Shown here: one piece after another, positions 1 to 7,406 of the stretch
Numbering within the stretch: the stretch's first letter is position 1
How the letters are laid out: the number at the start of each line of letters is the position of its first letter
Assembly (NCBI RefSeq): GCF_005377625.1
Contig: NZ_CP040098.1
Location: 124,001 to 188,000 of the forward strand
Direction: 5' to 3'
Length of the DNA: 64,000 nt
Origin: Desulfoglaeba alkanexedens ALDC
GTDB taxonomy: Bacteria; Desulfobacterota; Syntrophobacteria; Syntrophobacterales; DSM-9756
The notes under the pieces: generated by a model
What the model was told of the DNA's origin: nothing
What the model saw: the letters and a program-made list of their open reading frames with translations, nothing else
The model's database searches: none
Made by a program: the position numbers and the translations under genes

Positions 1-1
1 T

Positions 2-826
2 TCCGACCTCAAAAAATATCTTGAAAAGAACGACGTGGACTTTGTCTACATCGCCCTGCCCATGCGGGCCGAAGGCAAGATTCATGATATCCTGCAAAAC
101 TGCCGCACCCTGGGGGCGCGGCTTTTCCTGGTGCCGGATCTTTACGCCTTCCGCATTTTGAACACCCGGCTGGAGCGGCTGGGGTCGATGATGCTGCTGG
201 ATTTCAACCCCGAGTCGGGCCGCAAGCGGCTCTTCGATGTGGCCTTCTCGTTGCTGGTGATCCTTTGCAGCCTGCCGTTGACCCTGCCCATCGCCTTGCT
301 GATCAAGCTGAACGACCGGGGGCCGGTCTTCTACGGCCACCGGCGCATCACGGTCTCCGGCCGCGAGTTCAAGTGCCTGAAGTTTCGCACCATGTGCGTC
401 GATGCCGACCGCAAGCTGGAAGAGATCCTGGAGAGGGATCCGGAGGCGCGGCGGGAGTGGGCGCAGACCTTCAAGCTGAAGAACGATCCCCGCGTGACCT
501 GGTTGGGGCGCTTTCTGCGCAAGACCAGCCTGGACGAGCTGCCCCAGTTTATCAATGTGCTGAAGGGGGAAATGAGCGTGGTGGGGGCCCGGCCCATCGT
601 GCACAAGGAGCTGTGCGAGTATTATCGCGAAAACGGCGGGATCTACTGCTCCATCAAGCCGGGGATCACTGGGCCGTGGCAGATCGGCAAGCGCAGCGAC
701 ACCGAGGACTACCAGGAGCGCGTCGAGCTGGACACCTGGTATGCCGTCAACCGCAATTTCTGGCTGGATCTGAAGATCATCTGCCTGACCGTGGTCAAGG
801 TGCTTCGGGGTAGCGGGGCGTACTAG
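2..826 (+). CDS. Sugar transferase, C-terminal part (copy 1), cut by window edge
   Basis: The reading frame is open from base 2, so the gene begins left of the window. It encodes the C-terminal bacterial sugar transferase domain of a polyprenyl glycosylphosphotransferase (WbaP/EpsE type), which moves a sugar-1-phosphate onto undecaprenyl phosphate at the inner membrane to start exopolysaccharide repeat synthesis. A hydrophobic segment (LFDVAFSLLVILCSLPLTLP) precedes the catalytic domain with FKCLKFRTMCVDADRK, GRFLRKTSLDELPQF and GEMSVVGARP. The same sequence recurs at 9785-10610 with few changes. Unlike that copy, no frameshift is visible in the part present here. The exact sugar substrate cannot be read from sequence. 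Confidence 0.9.
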   Translation, partial: SDLKKYLEKNDVDFVYIALPMRAEGKIHDILQNCRTLGARLFLVPDLYAFRILNTRLERLGSMMLLDFNPESGRKRLFDVAFSLLVILCSLPLTLPIALLIKLNDRGPVFYGHRRITVSGREFKCLKFRTMCVDADRKLEEILERDPEARREWAQTFKLKNDPRVTWLGRFLRKTSLDELPQFINVLKGEMSVVGARPIVHKELCEYYRENGGIYCSIKPGITGPWQIGKRSDTEDYQERVELDTWYAVNRNFWLDLKIICLTVVKVLRGSGAY

Positions 827-947
827 ACGCAATGAGCCTCCTACTGCGGGATGGATGATTAGGTTTATTTAGATCCACAGATTACACAGATTTACACAGA
901 TAATTCTTTTTCTCGCGCAGAGGCGCAGAGGCGCAAAGAAAAAAAGG
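827..947. repeat. Composite dispersed repeat (ATCCACAGATT + CTCGCGCAGAGG families)
   Basis: A short GGATGATTAGG stretch is followed by ATCCACAGATTACACAGATT and then by TTCTTTTTCTCGCGCAGAGG with repeated GCAGAGGCGC. The same two-part composite recurs near 3356, 10665, 11880 and 13832, and with a broken second half near 16205 and 16700, so these two families have travelled together. The repeat directly truncates the transposase remnant that follows. Confidence 0.8.
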
Positions 948-1048
948 CGGCGCTTTCATGTTGTTGCCCGGGCGTCAGGATGATGGAGATCACGTTACTG
1001 TTGGCGTCGACTCGCAAATGCACTTTGGTAAGGGCGTTTTGGGTAAAA
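948..1048 (-). pseudogene. IS5-like transposase remnant (internal fragment)
   Basis: Read on the minus strand, about 30 codons give NALTKVHLRVDANSNVISII followed by LTPGQQHES. This matches the style of the DDE-domain region of IS5-family transposases, where TKIHL, LTPGQ and HD/HE motifs occur. There is no start, no C-terminal half and no inverted terminus. The fragment is cut by a CTCGCGC repeat on one side and runs into the EEP gene promoter region on the other. An almost identical fragment lies at 10732-10832 and the adjoining downstream part of a transposase lies at 15886-16000. Family assignment is by motif recognition only. Confidence 0.6.
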
Positions 1049-1073
1049 ACAAACCCGGTTTTCCCCTTTCTTT

Positions 1074-1925
1074 ATGATTTACAGACGCTACCTCCTGATT
1101 GTTGCGATTGCCACCTGCCTGGCCATCGGCATGGCCTGGGCCGTGCACCGGCCCGAGGCGGGCGGCGGCGGCTTTTCCGCCATGACCTTCAACGTGGGCG
1201 ATGCCAACCCGCGGCCGTTCCCGGTGGCCCGGACCGCGGCCTGCATCCTGGACGAAGGCCGGCCGGATATTCTGTTCTTGCAGGAAGTGCCCGGCGGCCG
1301 GGCCAGGGCCGAGCTTTTGGAAGCCTTGGGGTATCCGCACGCGGCCGGGGCGCAGGCCAAGTCCGGGAAACTGGCCGGGCTGATGGTGCTATCGCTTTAT
1401 CCCATCGGAGAAACGCGGGAGATCGAGCTGCCCAGCGACGGCAGAGGCTCCGGCGCGCTGTGCGCCGTGCTCGACATCGATGGCGAAAGAGTGCTGGCTT
1501 GCTCGGTGCATCTGGACGAGGTGGATCCCAAGGTCCGCAACGCCGAGGGGCAGGTGGTCTTTTCCGCGCGCCAGGCATTGGATTCCATCTACGCCGAGCT
1601 TTTCAGCGACACCGTGCGCACCGCTGCGGTCAAGGTCCTGGGGGCGGCCGTCGCCCACGCCGGCATGCCGGTGATCCTGGCCGGCGATTTCAACACCGTG
1701 CCGGTATCGCGCACCATCCGCCACGTGAGCGCCCGATACCGGGATGTGCTCTGGCCCGGGGTGGGCTGGTTTCAAGGCACCTATCACAAGATCGCTTTTC
1801 CGCTGAACCCCCGCATCGATTACATCTTTGTCTCCCAACGGATTGCGGTGGACCAGGCCCGGGTGCTGGCCCGCAGCGCCGGGGATCATTTCCCGGTCAG
1901 GGCGGCATTGAAGAAAAGCGCATAA
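1074..1925 (+). CDS. Endonuclease/exonuclease/phosphatase family protein, membrane-anchored (copy 1)
   Basis: A 283-residue protein with an N-terminal hydrophobic anchor (about residues 6-24) followed by an EEP fold. Family motifs are in order: MTFNVGD (metal-binding Asn40), FLQEV, SVHLDEVD, ILAGDFNTVP, NPRIDYIFV and GDHFPVRA, the last carrying the Asp-His pair. EEP proteins hydrolyse phosphodiester or phosphomonoester bonds; the substrate here is unknown. Presence beside exopolysaccharide genes and the anchor suggest a periplasmic or membrane-surface role rather than DNA repair, but that is inference. A near-identical copy sits 9784 bp downstream (10858-11709), differing at scattered residues and at the C-terminal end. 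Confidence 0.85.
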   Translation: MIYRRYLLIVAIATCLAIGMAWAVHRPEAGGGGFSAMTFNVGDANPRPFPVARTAACILDEGRPDILFLQEVPGGRARAELLEALGYPHAAGAQAKSGKLAGLMVLSLYPIGETREIELPSDGRGSGALCAVLDIDGERVLACSVHLDEVDPKVRNAEGQVVFSARQALDSIYAELFSDTVRTAAVKVLGAAVAHAGMPVILAGDFNTVPVSRTIRHVSARYRDVLWPGVGWFQGTYHKIAFPLNPRIDYIFVSQRIAVDQARVLARSAGDHFPVRAALKKSA

Positions 1926-1926
1926 G

Positions 1927-2201
1927 ACGAATTCCTTGTGTTGCGCGGCGAGATGAGCCTGGTGGGCCCGCGGCCGCCGATTCCGGCCGAGGTGGCGCAA
2001 TACGAAACCTGGCAGCGCCGGCGCCTGTCGATGAAGCCGGGGCTCACGTGCATCTGGCAGACCACCCCGCGGCGCAACGAGGTTTCCTTCAAGGAATGGA
2101 TGAAGATGGACCTGGCCTACATCGACAACTGGAGCCTGAGGCTGGATTTCAAGATCCTGGCGCGCACGGCTCTGGTGGTGCTGTTGGGGTATGGGCGGTA
2201 A
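1927..2201 (+). pseudogene. Second-type sugar transferase, C-terminal fragment
   Basis: Immediately after the stop of the EEP gene an open frame gives VLRGEMSLVGPRPPIP, then the MKPGLTCIWQT and WMKMDLAYIDNWSL motifs and a terminal LGYGR. This is the C-terminal 85-90 residues of a WcaJ/EpsL-like sugar transferase distinct from the gene at 2-826 (GPRP instead of GARP). The 5' two thirds, including the membrane segments, are absent and there is no ribosome-binding site, so it is a remnant. Shorter derivatives of the same fragment occur at 11713-11861 and 16001-16169. Confidence 0.75.
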
Positions 2202-2223
2202 AAAATAAAAAATTTACAGAAGA

Positions 2224-2637
2224 TCACGAAGGAAACGAGATGAATACATGATTTGGATGAGTCCCTGAGGGAACTGACTTCGTCAGGGATGATTCGCTAC
2301 GCGAAGGATGACTGACTTCGTCAGGGATGATCCCTTCGGGATTGGATGATTAGGATGATTAGGATGGCGCCTTCGGCATTACTGACTTCGTCAGGGATGA
2401 TTAGGATGATCCCTTCGGGATTGGATGATCCCTGCGGGACGGATGATTCGCTTCGCGAAGGATGATTTGGATGATTTGGATGGCGCCTTCGGCGCGGGAT
2501 GAATGCCTTCGGCGGGATGATTTGGATGATCCCTTCGGGATGGATGATTAGGATGACTGACTTCGTCAGGGATGACTTGGATGAGTCCCTTCGGGATTGG
2601 AGGATTCGCTTTGCGAAGGATGATTAGGCTTTTAAAC
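2224..2637. repeat. GGATGATTAGG array with short TTCG-loop hairpins
   Basis: The stretch between the fragment above and the HEPN gene has no gene. It is an array of GGATGATT or GGATGATTAGGATGA words separated by tiny palindromes whose loop is usually TTCG: CCCTTCGGG, GCGCCTTCGGCGC, CGCTTCGCG, TGCCTTCGGCA and CTGACTTCGTCAG. The stems differ in sequence but stay paired. The same family is found at 11950-12035 and 12481-12690. Short open frames in it are only translations of the repeat. Confidence 0.85.
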
Positions 2638-2665
2638 AGATTGACATCCACATCGTGAGGGAAAT

Positions 2666-3061
2666 GTGGACAAACACGAAATTCTCCAATACTGGATCGA
2701 GAGTTCGGACACCGATTTCAGTGCTATGGAGCATCTATTCGAAAAAGCAGATTATGCTTGGGCATTGTTTGTCGGGCATCTTGTCCTAGAAAAGCTCATC
2801 AAAGCTTGGTACGTTCACAATGTCGGAATAAATCCGCCGTTCATCCATGATCTTGTGCGGTTGGCAGAGAAGGCCGATTTAGCGCTCAGTGAAGGTCAAA
2901 AGGATATTCTGGACACCGTTTCCACGTTCAACCTGCGTGCGTGTTATGACGATTACAAAAGGGAATTTCATCGAAAATGCACACGTGATTTTACGAAAAA
3001 ATGGATGGATGAAATTCGAGGTATGAGAACATGGCTCAGAGAGAAGCTCCCGAAGCCGTAG
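2666..3061 (+). CDS. HEPN domain protein (HEPN/MNT pair)
   Basis: A 131-residue helical protein of the HEPN family (Pfam PF05168 type), starting at GTG 2666 with GTGAGGG just upstream. It overlaps the downstream nucleotidyltransferase gene by 31 bases, the usual arrangement of HEPN/MNT toxin-antitoxin modules in which HEPN is a ribonuclease toxin and MNT silences it by adding nucleotides. The central region FNLRACYDDYKREFH aligns with the conserved stretch of the family. However, the canonical R-X4-6-H ribonuclease motif is not obvious: Arg91 and His102 are too far apart. Toxin activity is therefore uncertain. A deletion scar of a second copy of this locus is at 13743-13866. Confidence 0.85.
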   Translation: MDKHEILQYWIESSDTDFSAMEHLFEKADYAWALFVGHLVLEKLIKAWYVHNVGINPPFIHDLVRLAEKADLALSEGQKDILDTVSTFNLRACYDDYKREFHRKCTRDFTKKWMDEIRGMRTWLREKLPKP

Positions 3062-3336
3062 TGAATTATGCCACACTTTTGAAGAGGACAATCCCACACG
3101 TCAAAAAGGTCCTCCTTTTCGGATCGTACGCCAAAGGAACGTACAAAGAAGACAGCGATCTGGACGTTGCGGTGATTGTCGAGACGATTGCCGATACCTT
3201 TGAAATGCAGGTGGATTTGATGAAACTCCGACGGAAGTTTGATACGCGCATTGAACCTCATCCCATCAGGGAAGCCGACTTTCATATGGCAAACCCCATC
3301 GCGAGAGAAGTTATGGAAAGCGGAATCGAAATATGA
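3031..3336 (+). CDS. MNT-type nucleotidyltransferase (antitoxin of HEPN/MNT pair)
   Basis: A 101-residue minimal nucleotidyltransferase of the MNT/Pol-beta superfamily. The motif GSYAKGTYKEDSDLDV carries the family signature GS-X10-DXD (Gly31-Ser32, Asp43, Asp45). In characterised HEPN/MNT systems this enzyme AMPylates the HEPN toxin. It starts inside the HEPN gene and is probably translationally coupled to it. The AT-richer base use of both genes differs from the GC-rich exopolysaccharide genes around them, suggesting import. The pair is bounded by direct repeats GATTGACATCCACA at 2639-2652 and 3352-3365. Confidence 0.9.
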   Translation: MAQREAPEAVVNYATLLKRTIPHVKKVLLFGSYAKGTYKEDSDLDVAVIVETIADTFEMQVDLMKLRRKFDTRIEPHPIREADFHMANPIAREVMESGIEI

Positions 3337-3344
3337 GCTTTGAG

Positions 3345-3640
3345 GCGCTGGGATTGACATCCACAGATTACACAGATTAACACAGATAATTCTTTTTCTC
3401 GCGCGGAGGCGCAGGGACGCAGAGAAAAAAATGGGATGATTAGGATGACTTGGATGATTTGGAGGCGGCTGGGGGCGGAGATGGGCGGTGCAGGGGGATT
3501 TTCTTTTTAAATCCACTTCTTTTTCTCGTGCAGATTTTTCTCGCGCAGAGACGCAGAGGCGCAGAGAAAAGATAACGATATCATGTTTTAAAAACTTGGC
3601 GTCTCTGCGGCTTGGCGCGAGGAAATGTTTGATGTATTGG
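3345..3640. repeat. Mixed repeats: ATCCACAGATT, CTCGCGCAGAGG, GGATGATT
   Basis: There is no gene in this 330-base gap. It begins with ATCCACAGATTACACAGATT, then CTCGCGCGGAGGCGCAGG, a GGATGATTAGGATGA piece, and finally an imperfect inverted repeat from about 3535 (TTTCTCGCGCAGAGACGC) to 3630 (GCGTCTCTGCGGCTTGGCGC). Confidence 0.75.
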
Positions 3641-3666
3641 GGTGAAGGATATGATTTCGCGAAGGC

Positions 3667-4797
3667 TTATTGAATAAACTGCAAATAGTTGTCCCGGTGT
3701 ATGACTTCGAAAGTGGCATTGGGGTAGGCGTTTACCCAATCCTTGGGCGCGTGGAGCGTGCGGCGTTTCCATTTGATCTCAAAACCTGAGAGGGTTCCGT
3801 GGCGTTCTTCAACCAAGTCGATTTCCTTTTTGTCGTATGTCCTCCAGAAGTAGGCGTTCGCGGACTGGCCCAGATATTCCTGCTTTTTCAACCGTTCCAC
3901 GATCACATAGTTTTCCCATAGCGCCCCGGTGTCGTCACGAATCTCCAATGGATTGAAGTTGTTGATCAAGGCGTTGCGAACGCCGTTATCATAGAAATAA
4001 TAGCGTTGATTCTTGACGATTTCCTTGCGCAGGTTCCGGCTGAATCCGCTCCGCCTGAAGATGATAAAGACCTTTTCCAGAAGATCCAGATACCGCTCAA
4101 CCGTATTTTTGCTCATACCCAACTGCTTTCCCAACTCCGCGAGCGAGACTTCGTTGCCGATTTGAAAGGCCAGGAGCTGGACCAGGCGCTGCAATTTGTC
4201 AGCGTGCCGGATCCCTTCCAGTTGAAGAATATCCTTGAACAAATAGGATGAAACCAGTTCGCGCAGGTAGCTTTGGCGTTCGGTGTTGCCGCGGAGGAGG
4301 ATCACTTCCGGGTATGAGCCGTAGATGAGCCGTGCATCGAGATTGGCTTTGGTTTGGTGAGGTTTCTCCATGTGGGCGATCTCCATTTGCGCCAGAGGGA
4401 GAAGTTTCAAGACCCTTTTTCTGCCGGTTAATGGCTCGCCGATGTCTTTGGCGAGGTCGAACGAGGAAGAGCCCGTGGCGATGATACGAAGCGAGGGGAT
4501 GGTATCCACGATGATTTTAAGGTTTCGGCCGACCTGGTTGATGTACTGGGCCTCGTCCACAATAAGGATGGCGTGATTTCCCACAAAATCCCTGAGTTTT
4601 TCGGTGGACTGGCTCTCCAGGTATTCACGGATCACGATATCGTCGCCGTTCACAAACAGGACTTCCTCGGGGATGGATTCGAGGTACTTTTTAAGAAGTG
4701 TGGTCTTGCCCACCCGGCGGGGGCCGTAGATAACCACGACCTTGCCCGGCGTGACGGCCTCTTTCAAATTGGCGAGTTGTCTCTGTGGGATATACAC
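3667..4797 (-). CDS. AAA+ ATPase with C-terminal DUF4143 (archaeal-type ATPase family)
   Basis: A 376-residue protein. The N-terminal P-loop is VVVIYGPRRVGKTTLL (Walker A), Walker B is AILIVDEAQY, and sensor-like IIATGSSSFDL follows. The middle holds a winged-helix-like segment (VSLAELGKQLGMSKNTVERY) and the C-terminal DUF4143 region carries DLVEERHGTLSGFEIKWKRR, which resembles a restriction-nuclease-like fold with acidic and Glu-X-Lys residues. Members are common, usually orphan, accessory genes of unknown function in bacteria and archaea. The start is GTG 4797 with GGAGGGG in front. It stands alone, transcribed against its neighbours, with repeat families on both sides. Confidence 0.9.
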   Translation of the reverse strand: MYIPQRQLANLKEAVTPGKVVVIYGPRRVGKTTLLKKYLESIPEEVLFVNGDDIVIREYLESQSTEKLRDFVGNHAILIVDEAQYINQVGRNLKIIVDTIPSLRIIATGSSSFDLAKDIGEPLTGRKRVLKLLPLAQMEIAHMEKPHQTKANLDARLIYGSYPEVILLRGNTERQSYLRELVSSYLFKDILQLEGIRHADKLQRLVQLLAFQIGNEVSLAELGKQLGMSKNTVERYLDLLEKVFIIFRRSGFSRNLRKEIVKNQRYYFYDNGVRNALINNFNPLEIRDDTGALWENYVIVERLKKQEYLGQSANAYFWRTYDKKEIDLVEERHGTLSGFEIKWKRRTLHAPKDWVNAYPNATFEVIHRDNYLQFIQ

Positions 4798-4873
4798 GAT
4801 GCCCCTCCATTTTTGTTTTAAATAACGACCTGCATACTGACTGAAATATGATAAATACGGTCAGTTTGTCAAC

Positions 4874-4990
4874 CTTAATTGACATCCACAGATTACACAG
4901 ATTTACACAGATGAATAGGTCAAGGAATCAAGGGGTTTGATGGAAAAGCCGATAATCCGTGGCCATCGGTGAAATCTGTGGACAGGGATC
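4874..4990 (+). repeat. ATCCACAGATT-family unit supplying the start of the GxxExxY gene
   Basis: The unit opens with ATCCACAGATTACACAGATT, passes through GATGAATAGGTC and GTTTGATGGAAAAGCC, and ends with GTGGCCATCGGTGAAATCTG. The ends are imperfect inverted repeats (ATCCACAGATT / AAATCTGTGGA). The last GTG of the unit is the start codon of the gene at 4969. Full units also occur at 5400-5520, 5529-5650 and 5651-5765. Confidence 0.8.
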
Positions 4991-5343
4991 AGCGGACATA
5001 CGCCATTATCGGGGCCGCCATGGAGGTGCATCGGGAGTTGGGTCCCGGTTTTCTGGAAGCGGTTTACCAGGCGGCCATGGAGATGGAACTGACGTTGAGG
5101 GACATCCCTTTCCGCTCTCAACCGCAAGTCGCCGTTCAATACAAAGGCCGCGATCTGGACAAGGTGTATCAGCCGGACCTGATATGCTTTGGGGAAATTA
5201 TTGTGGAGCTCAAGGCCCTGTCCAACTTATCCGGGACCGAGGAGGCTCAGATGATCAATTACTTGAAGGCCACAGGGATGAAGGTGGGTTTGTTGATCAA
5301 CTTCGGTGGGCCATCGCTGAAATACAGGCGCTTTGTGTATTAA
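4969..5343 (+). CDS. GxxExxY family protein, PD-(D/E)XK-like (copy A)
   Basis: A 124-residue protein with the defining motif GPGFLEAVY (G-X2-E-X2-Y) after YAIIGAAMEVHRELG. It then has a nuclease-like core QPDLICFGEIIVELKAL (Asp ... Glu-X-Lys) and the C-terminal YLKATGMKVGLLINFG. The family (PDDEXK_3) is widespread and of unknown function. The start codon (GTG 4969, alternative GTG 4978) and the first codons (KSVD) are part of the flanking repeat, and ATCCACAG repeats resume nine bases after the stop. A second, about 90 percent identical copy is at 17673-18038 in opposite orientation. No ribosome-binding site is obvious, so the start is uncertain. Confidence 0.85.
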   Translation: MKSVDRDQRTYAIIGAAMEVHRELGPGFLEAVYQAAMEMELTLRDIPFRSQPQVAVQYKGRDLDKVYQPDLICFGEIIVELKALSNLSGTEEAQMINYLKATGMKVGLLINFGGPSLKYRRFVY

Positions 5344-5351
5344 GGAGTCAT

Positions 5352-5768
5352 CCACAGATCACAGATTACGTAGATTGGCATCCACAGATTACGTAGATTG
5401 GCGTCCACAGATTACACAGATTTACACAGATGAATAGGTCGAGGAATAGGTCGAGGAATCAAAAGTGGTTTGATGGAAAAGCCGATAATCTGTGGCCATC
5501 GGTGAAATCCGTGGACAAAGATCAACAGATTTACATCCACAGATTACACAGATTTACACAGATGAATGGATCGAGGAATAGATGGAGGAATCAAGGGGCT
5601 TGATGGGAAATTTGATAATCTGTGGCCATCGGTGAAATCTGTGGACAAAGATCCACAGATTACACAGATTTACACAGATGAATAGGTCGAGGAATAGGTC
5701 GAGGCATCAAGTGGTTTGATGGAAAAGCCGATAATCTGTGGCCATCGGTGAAATCCGTGGATAGGGGT
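5352..5768 (+). repeat. Tandem array of ATCCACAGATT-family units
   Basis: Short truncated pieces (ATCCACAGATTACGTAGATT twice) are followed by three full units of about 115-130 bases. Each runs from ATCCACAGATTACACAGATT to GAAATCCGTGGACAAAGATC. Each unit ends with the codons GTG AAA TCY GTG GAY that begin the GxxExxY gene, here without the rest of that gene. The last unit abuts the glycosyltransferase gene and gives it an alternative upstream in-frame GTG. Confidence 0.85.
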
Positions 5769-5789
5769 GCGGGGGTGAATCCAGGCAAG

Positions 5790-6989
5790 ATGAAAATTCT
5801 CGTCAATGACCATGCGGGGCATCCGTTCCAGGTGCAGTTGAGCCGGGCATTGGCCGGTCGCGGTCACGAGGTGCGGCATTCTTTTACCGCTCAGTTGCAA
5901 ACCCCGCGGGGGGCGCTGGAGCGAAGGGAAGCCGACCCGACAAATCTGGATTTTTTTCCCATCGTGCTTTCAAGGCCGTTCAGCCGCTACGGGCTGCTGG
6001 AGCGGGCGCGGCAGGAAAACGAGCTTGGGCGCAAGCTCAGCGCCGCGGCAAGGCGGTTCCATCCGGATGTGGTCGTTTCCGCCAATACGCCCCTGGGGGC
6101 GCAGGCCATGCTGGCCAAAGAGTGCCGGAAAATGGGTACCGGGTTCGTGTTCTGGCTGCAGGATCTCTTGGGGGTGGGCATCCGCAACAACCTTGAAAAG
6201 AAGCTGCCGGTCCCCGGGAAGGTGGTGGGGCGGATGTACATCGGCCTGGAGCACCGGCTGCTCCGGCAGAGCGAGGCGGTGGTGGCCATCACCGAGGATT
6301 TTGTGCCCATCTGCCGCAAGGCGGGCGTTGCGCCGGAGCGCATTCACGTGGTGGAAAACTGGGCGCCGCTGGATGAAGTGGGGGTGGTGGAAAAGGAGAA
6401 CCCGTGGTCCAGGGCGCACGGGCTGGACGGGACCTTCAACTTCATCTACTCGGGCACGCTGGGCATGAAGCACAATCCGCGGCTGCTGCTGGACCTGGCC
6501 CGGGCGTTTGCCGGGGAGAAGCAGGTGCGCGTCGTGGTGATCAGCGAGGGTCTGGGTGCGGGGTTCTTGAAGGAGCAAAAGGAAAAGCCGGGGCTGGACA
6601 ACCTGGTGCTGATGGGCTTCCAGCCATTCGAGCAGGTGCCTCTCGTTCAGGGGGCCGCCGACGTGCTGGTGGCTATTTTGGAGCCGGACGCCGGGGTGTT
6701 CGCCGTGCCGTCCAAGGTGCTCACCTACCTGTGCGCCCGGCGGCCGCTGCTGCTGGCGGTGCCGCCGGAAAACCTGGCGGCCCGGATCGTCAGCGGCCAA
6801 GGGGCGGGCATCGTGGCGGCGCCCGGGGACGGGGAGGCTTTCATCGATGGCGCCAGGCGCTTGTGGCGAGATGCCGATCTGCGGCAAAAGATGGCCGCAA
6901 ACGGCCGCCGATATGCCGAAAAGACCTTCGACATCGAGCGCATCGCCGACCGCTTCGAAGGGATCATCCAAGGGGCGAAGAGAAAGTAA
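5790..6989 (+). CDS. Glycosyltransferase family 4 protein (WcaI-like)
   Basis: A predicted 399-residue cytoplasmic or membrane-associated glycosyltransferase of GT-B fold that would add a sugar to the lipid-linked exopolysaccharide unit. The N-terminal Rossmann half starts MKILVNDHAGHPFQ, with ITEDFVPICRKAGV in the middle. The C-terminal half has FIYSGTLGMKHNP and LEPDAGVFAVPSKVLTY, the region that binds the nucleotide sugar in GT4 enzymes. I chose ATG 5790, because an in-frame GTG 14 codons upstream lies wholly inside the ATCCACAGATT repeat and the added residues (KSVDRGAGVNPGK) are repeat-derived. Donor and acceptor are unknown. A 130-base decayed copy of its middle lies at 15059-15193. Confidence 0.88.
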   Translation: MKILVNDHAGHPFQVQLSRALAGRGHEVRHSFTAQLQTPRGALERREADPTNLDFFPIVLSRPFSRYGLLERARQENELGRKLSAAARRFHPDVVVSANTPLGAQAMLAKECRKMGTGFVFWLQDLLGVGIRNNLEKKLPVPGKVVGRMYIGLEHRLLRQSEAVVAITEDFVPICRKAGVAPERIHVVENWAPLDEVGVVEKENPWSRAHGLDGTFNFIYSGTLGMKHNPRLLLDLARAFAGEKQVRVVVISEGLGAGFLKEQKEKPGLDNLVLMGFQPFEQVPLVQGAADVLVAILEPDAGVFAVPSKVLTYLCARRPLLLAVPPENLAARIVSGQGAGIVAAPGDGEAFIDGARRLWRDADLRQKMAANGRRYAEKTFDIERIADRFEGIIQGAKRK

Positions 6990-7216
6990 CCACGAAGGCA
7001 CGAAGGGCACGAGGAAAGAGAGTAAAATTAACAACTTCGTGTACTTCGTGACTTTGTGGTTGTATTCAAAAAACCTGTGAGAGGCATGATCGGGGTGAAG
7101 GTAAAGAAACCACGAAGGCACGAAGGGCACGAGGAAAGAATTTATGACTAAGGTCTTTGTGTACTTCGTGTCTTTGTGGTTTTATATTTGAACCACGAAG
7201 GCACAAAGGGCACGGC
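6989..7216. repeat. AACCACGAAGGCACGAAG palindromic repeats
   Basis: Two units each start with AACCACGAAGGCACGAAGGG and end with a loosely complementary CTTCGTGACTTTGTGGTT (6989-7065 and 7108-7188). A third half unit is at about 7191-7215. The intervening sequence is AT-rich. No gene is seen up to the NYN start. Confidence 0.8.
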
Positions 7217-7406
7217 GGTAAAATATCTCAATGATTATTTATAGTTGAAGACTTTTCTGCGGGCAAGGGGGATGAAGCAATAAAAATTTGGTTGACGGCC
7301 TGGTTATTTCTGACTATTTATTTTGTCAGAGTACCCGCTGGCAGCATGCTGCCGGTTCAAAGGCCGTGAGGGAAACCTCGTGGCCTTTGCTTTTTCTGGA
7401 GATGGC

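Noticed and set aside
2224-2637. CRISPR array
   Set aside because: Repeat units are too short and irregular, there are no unique spacers of constant length, and no cas genes lie nearby.
2391-2651. 86-codon minus-strand frame rich in HPNHP
   Set aside because: Translation of the GGATGATT repeat, not a protein gene.
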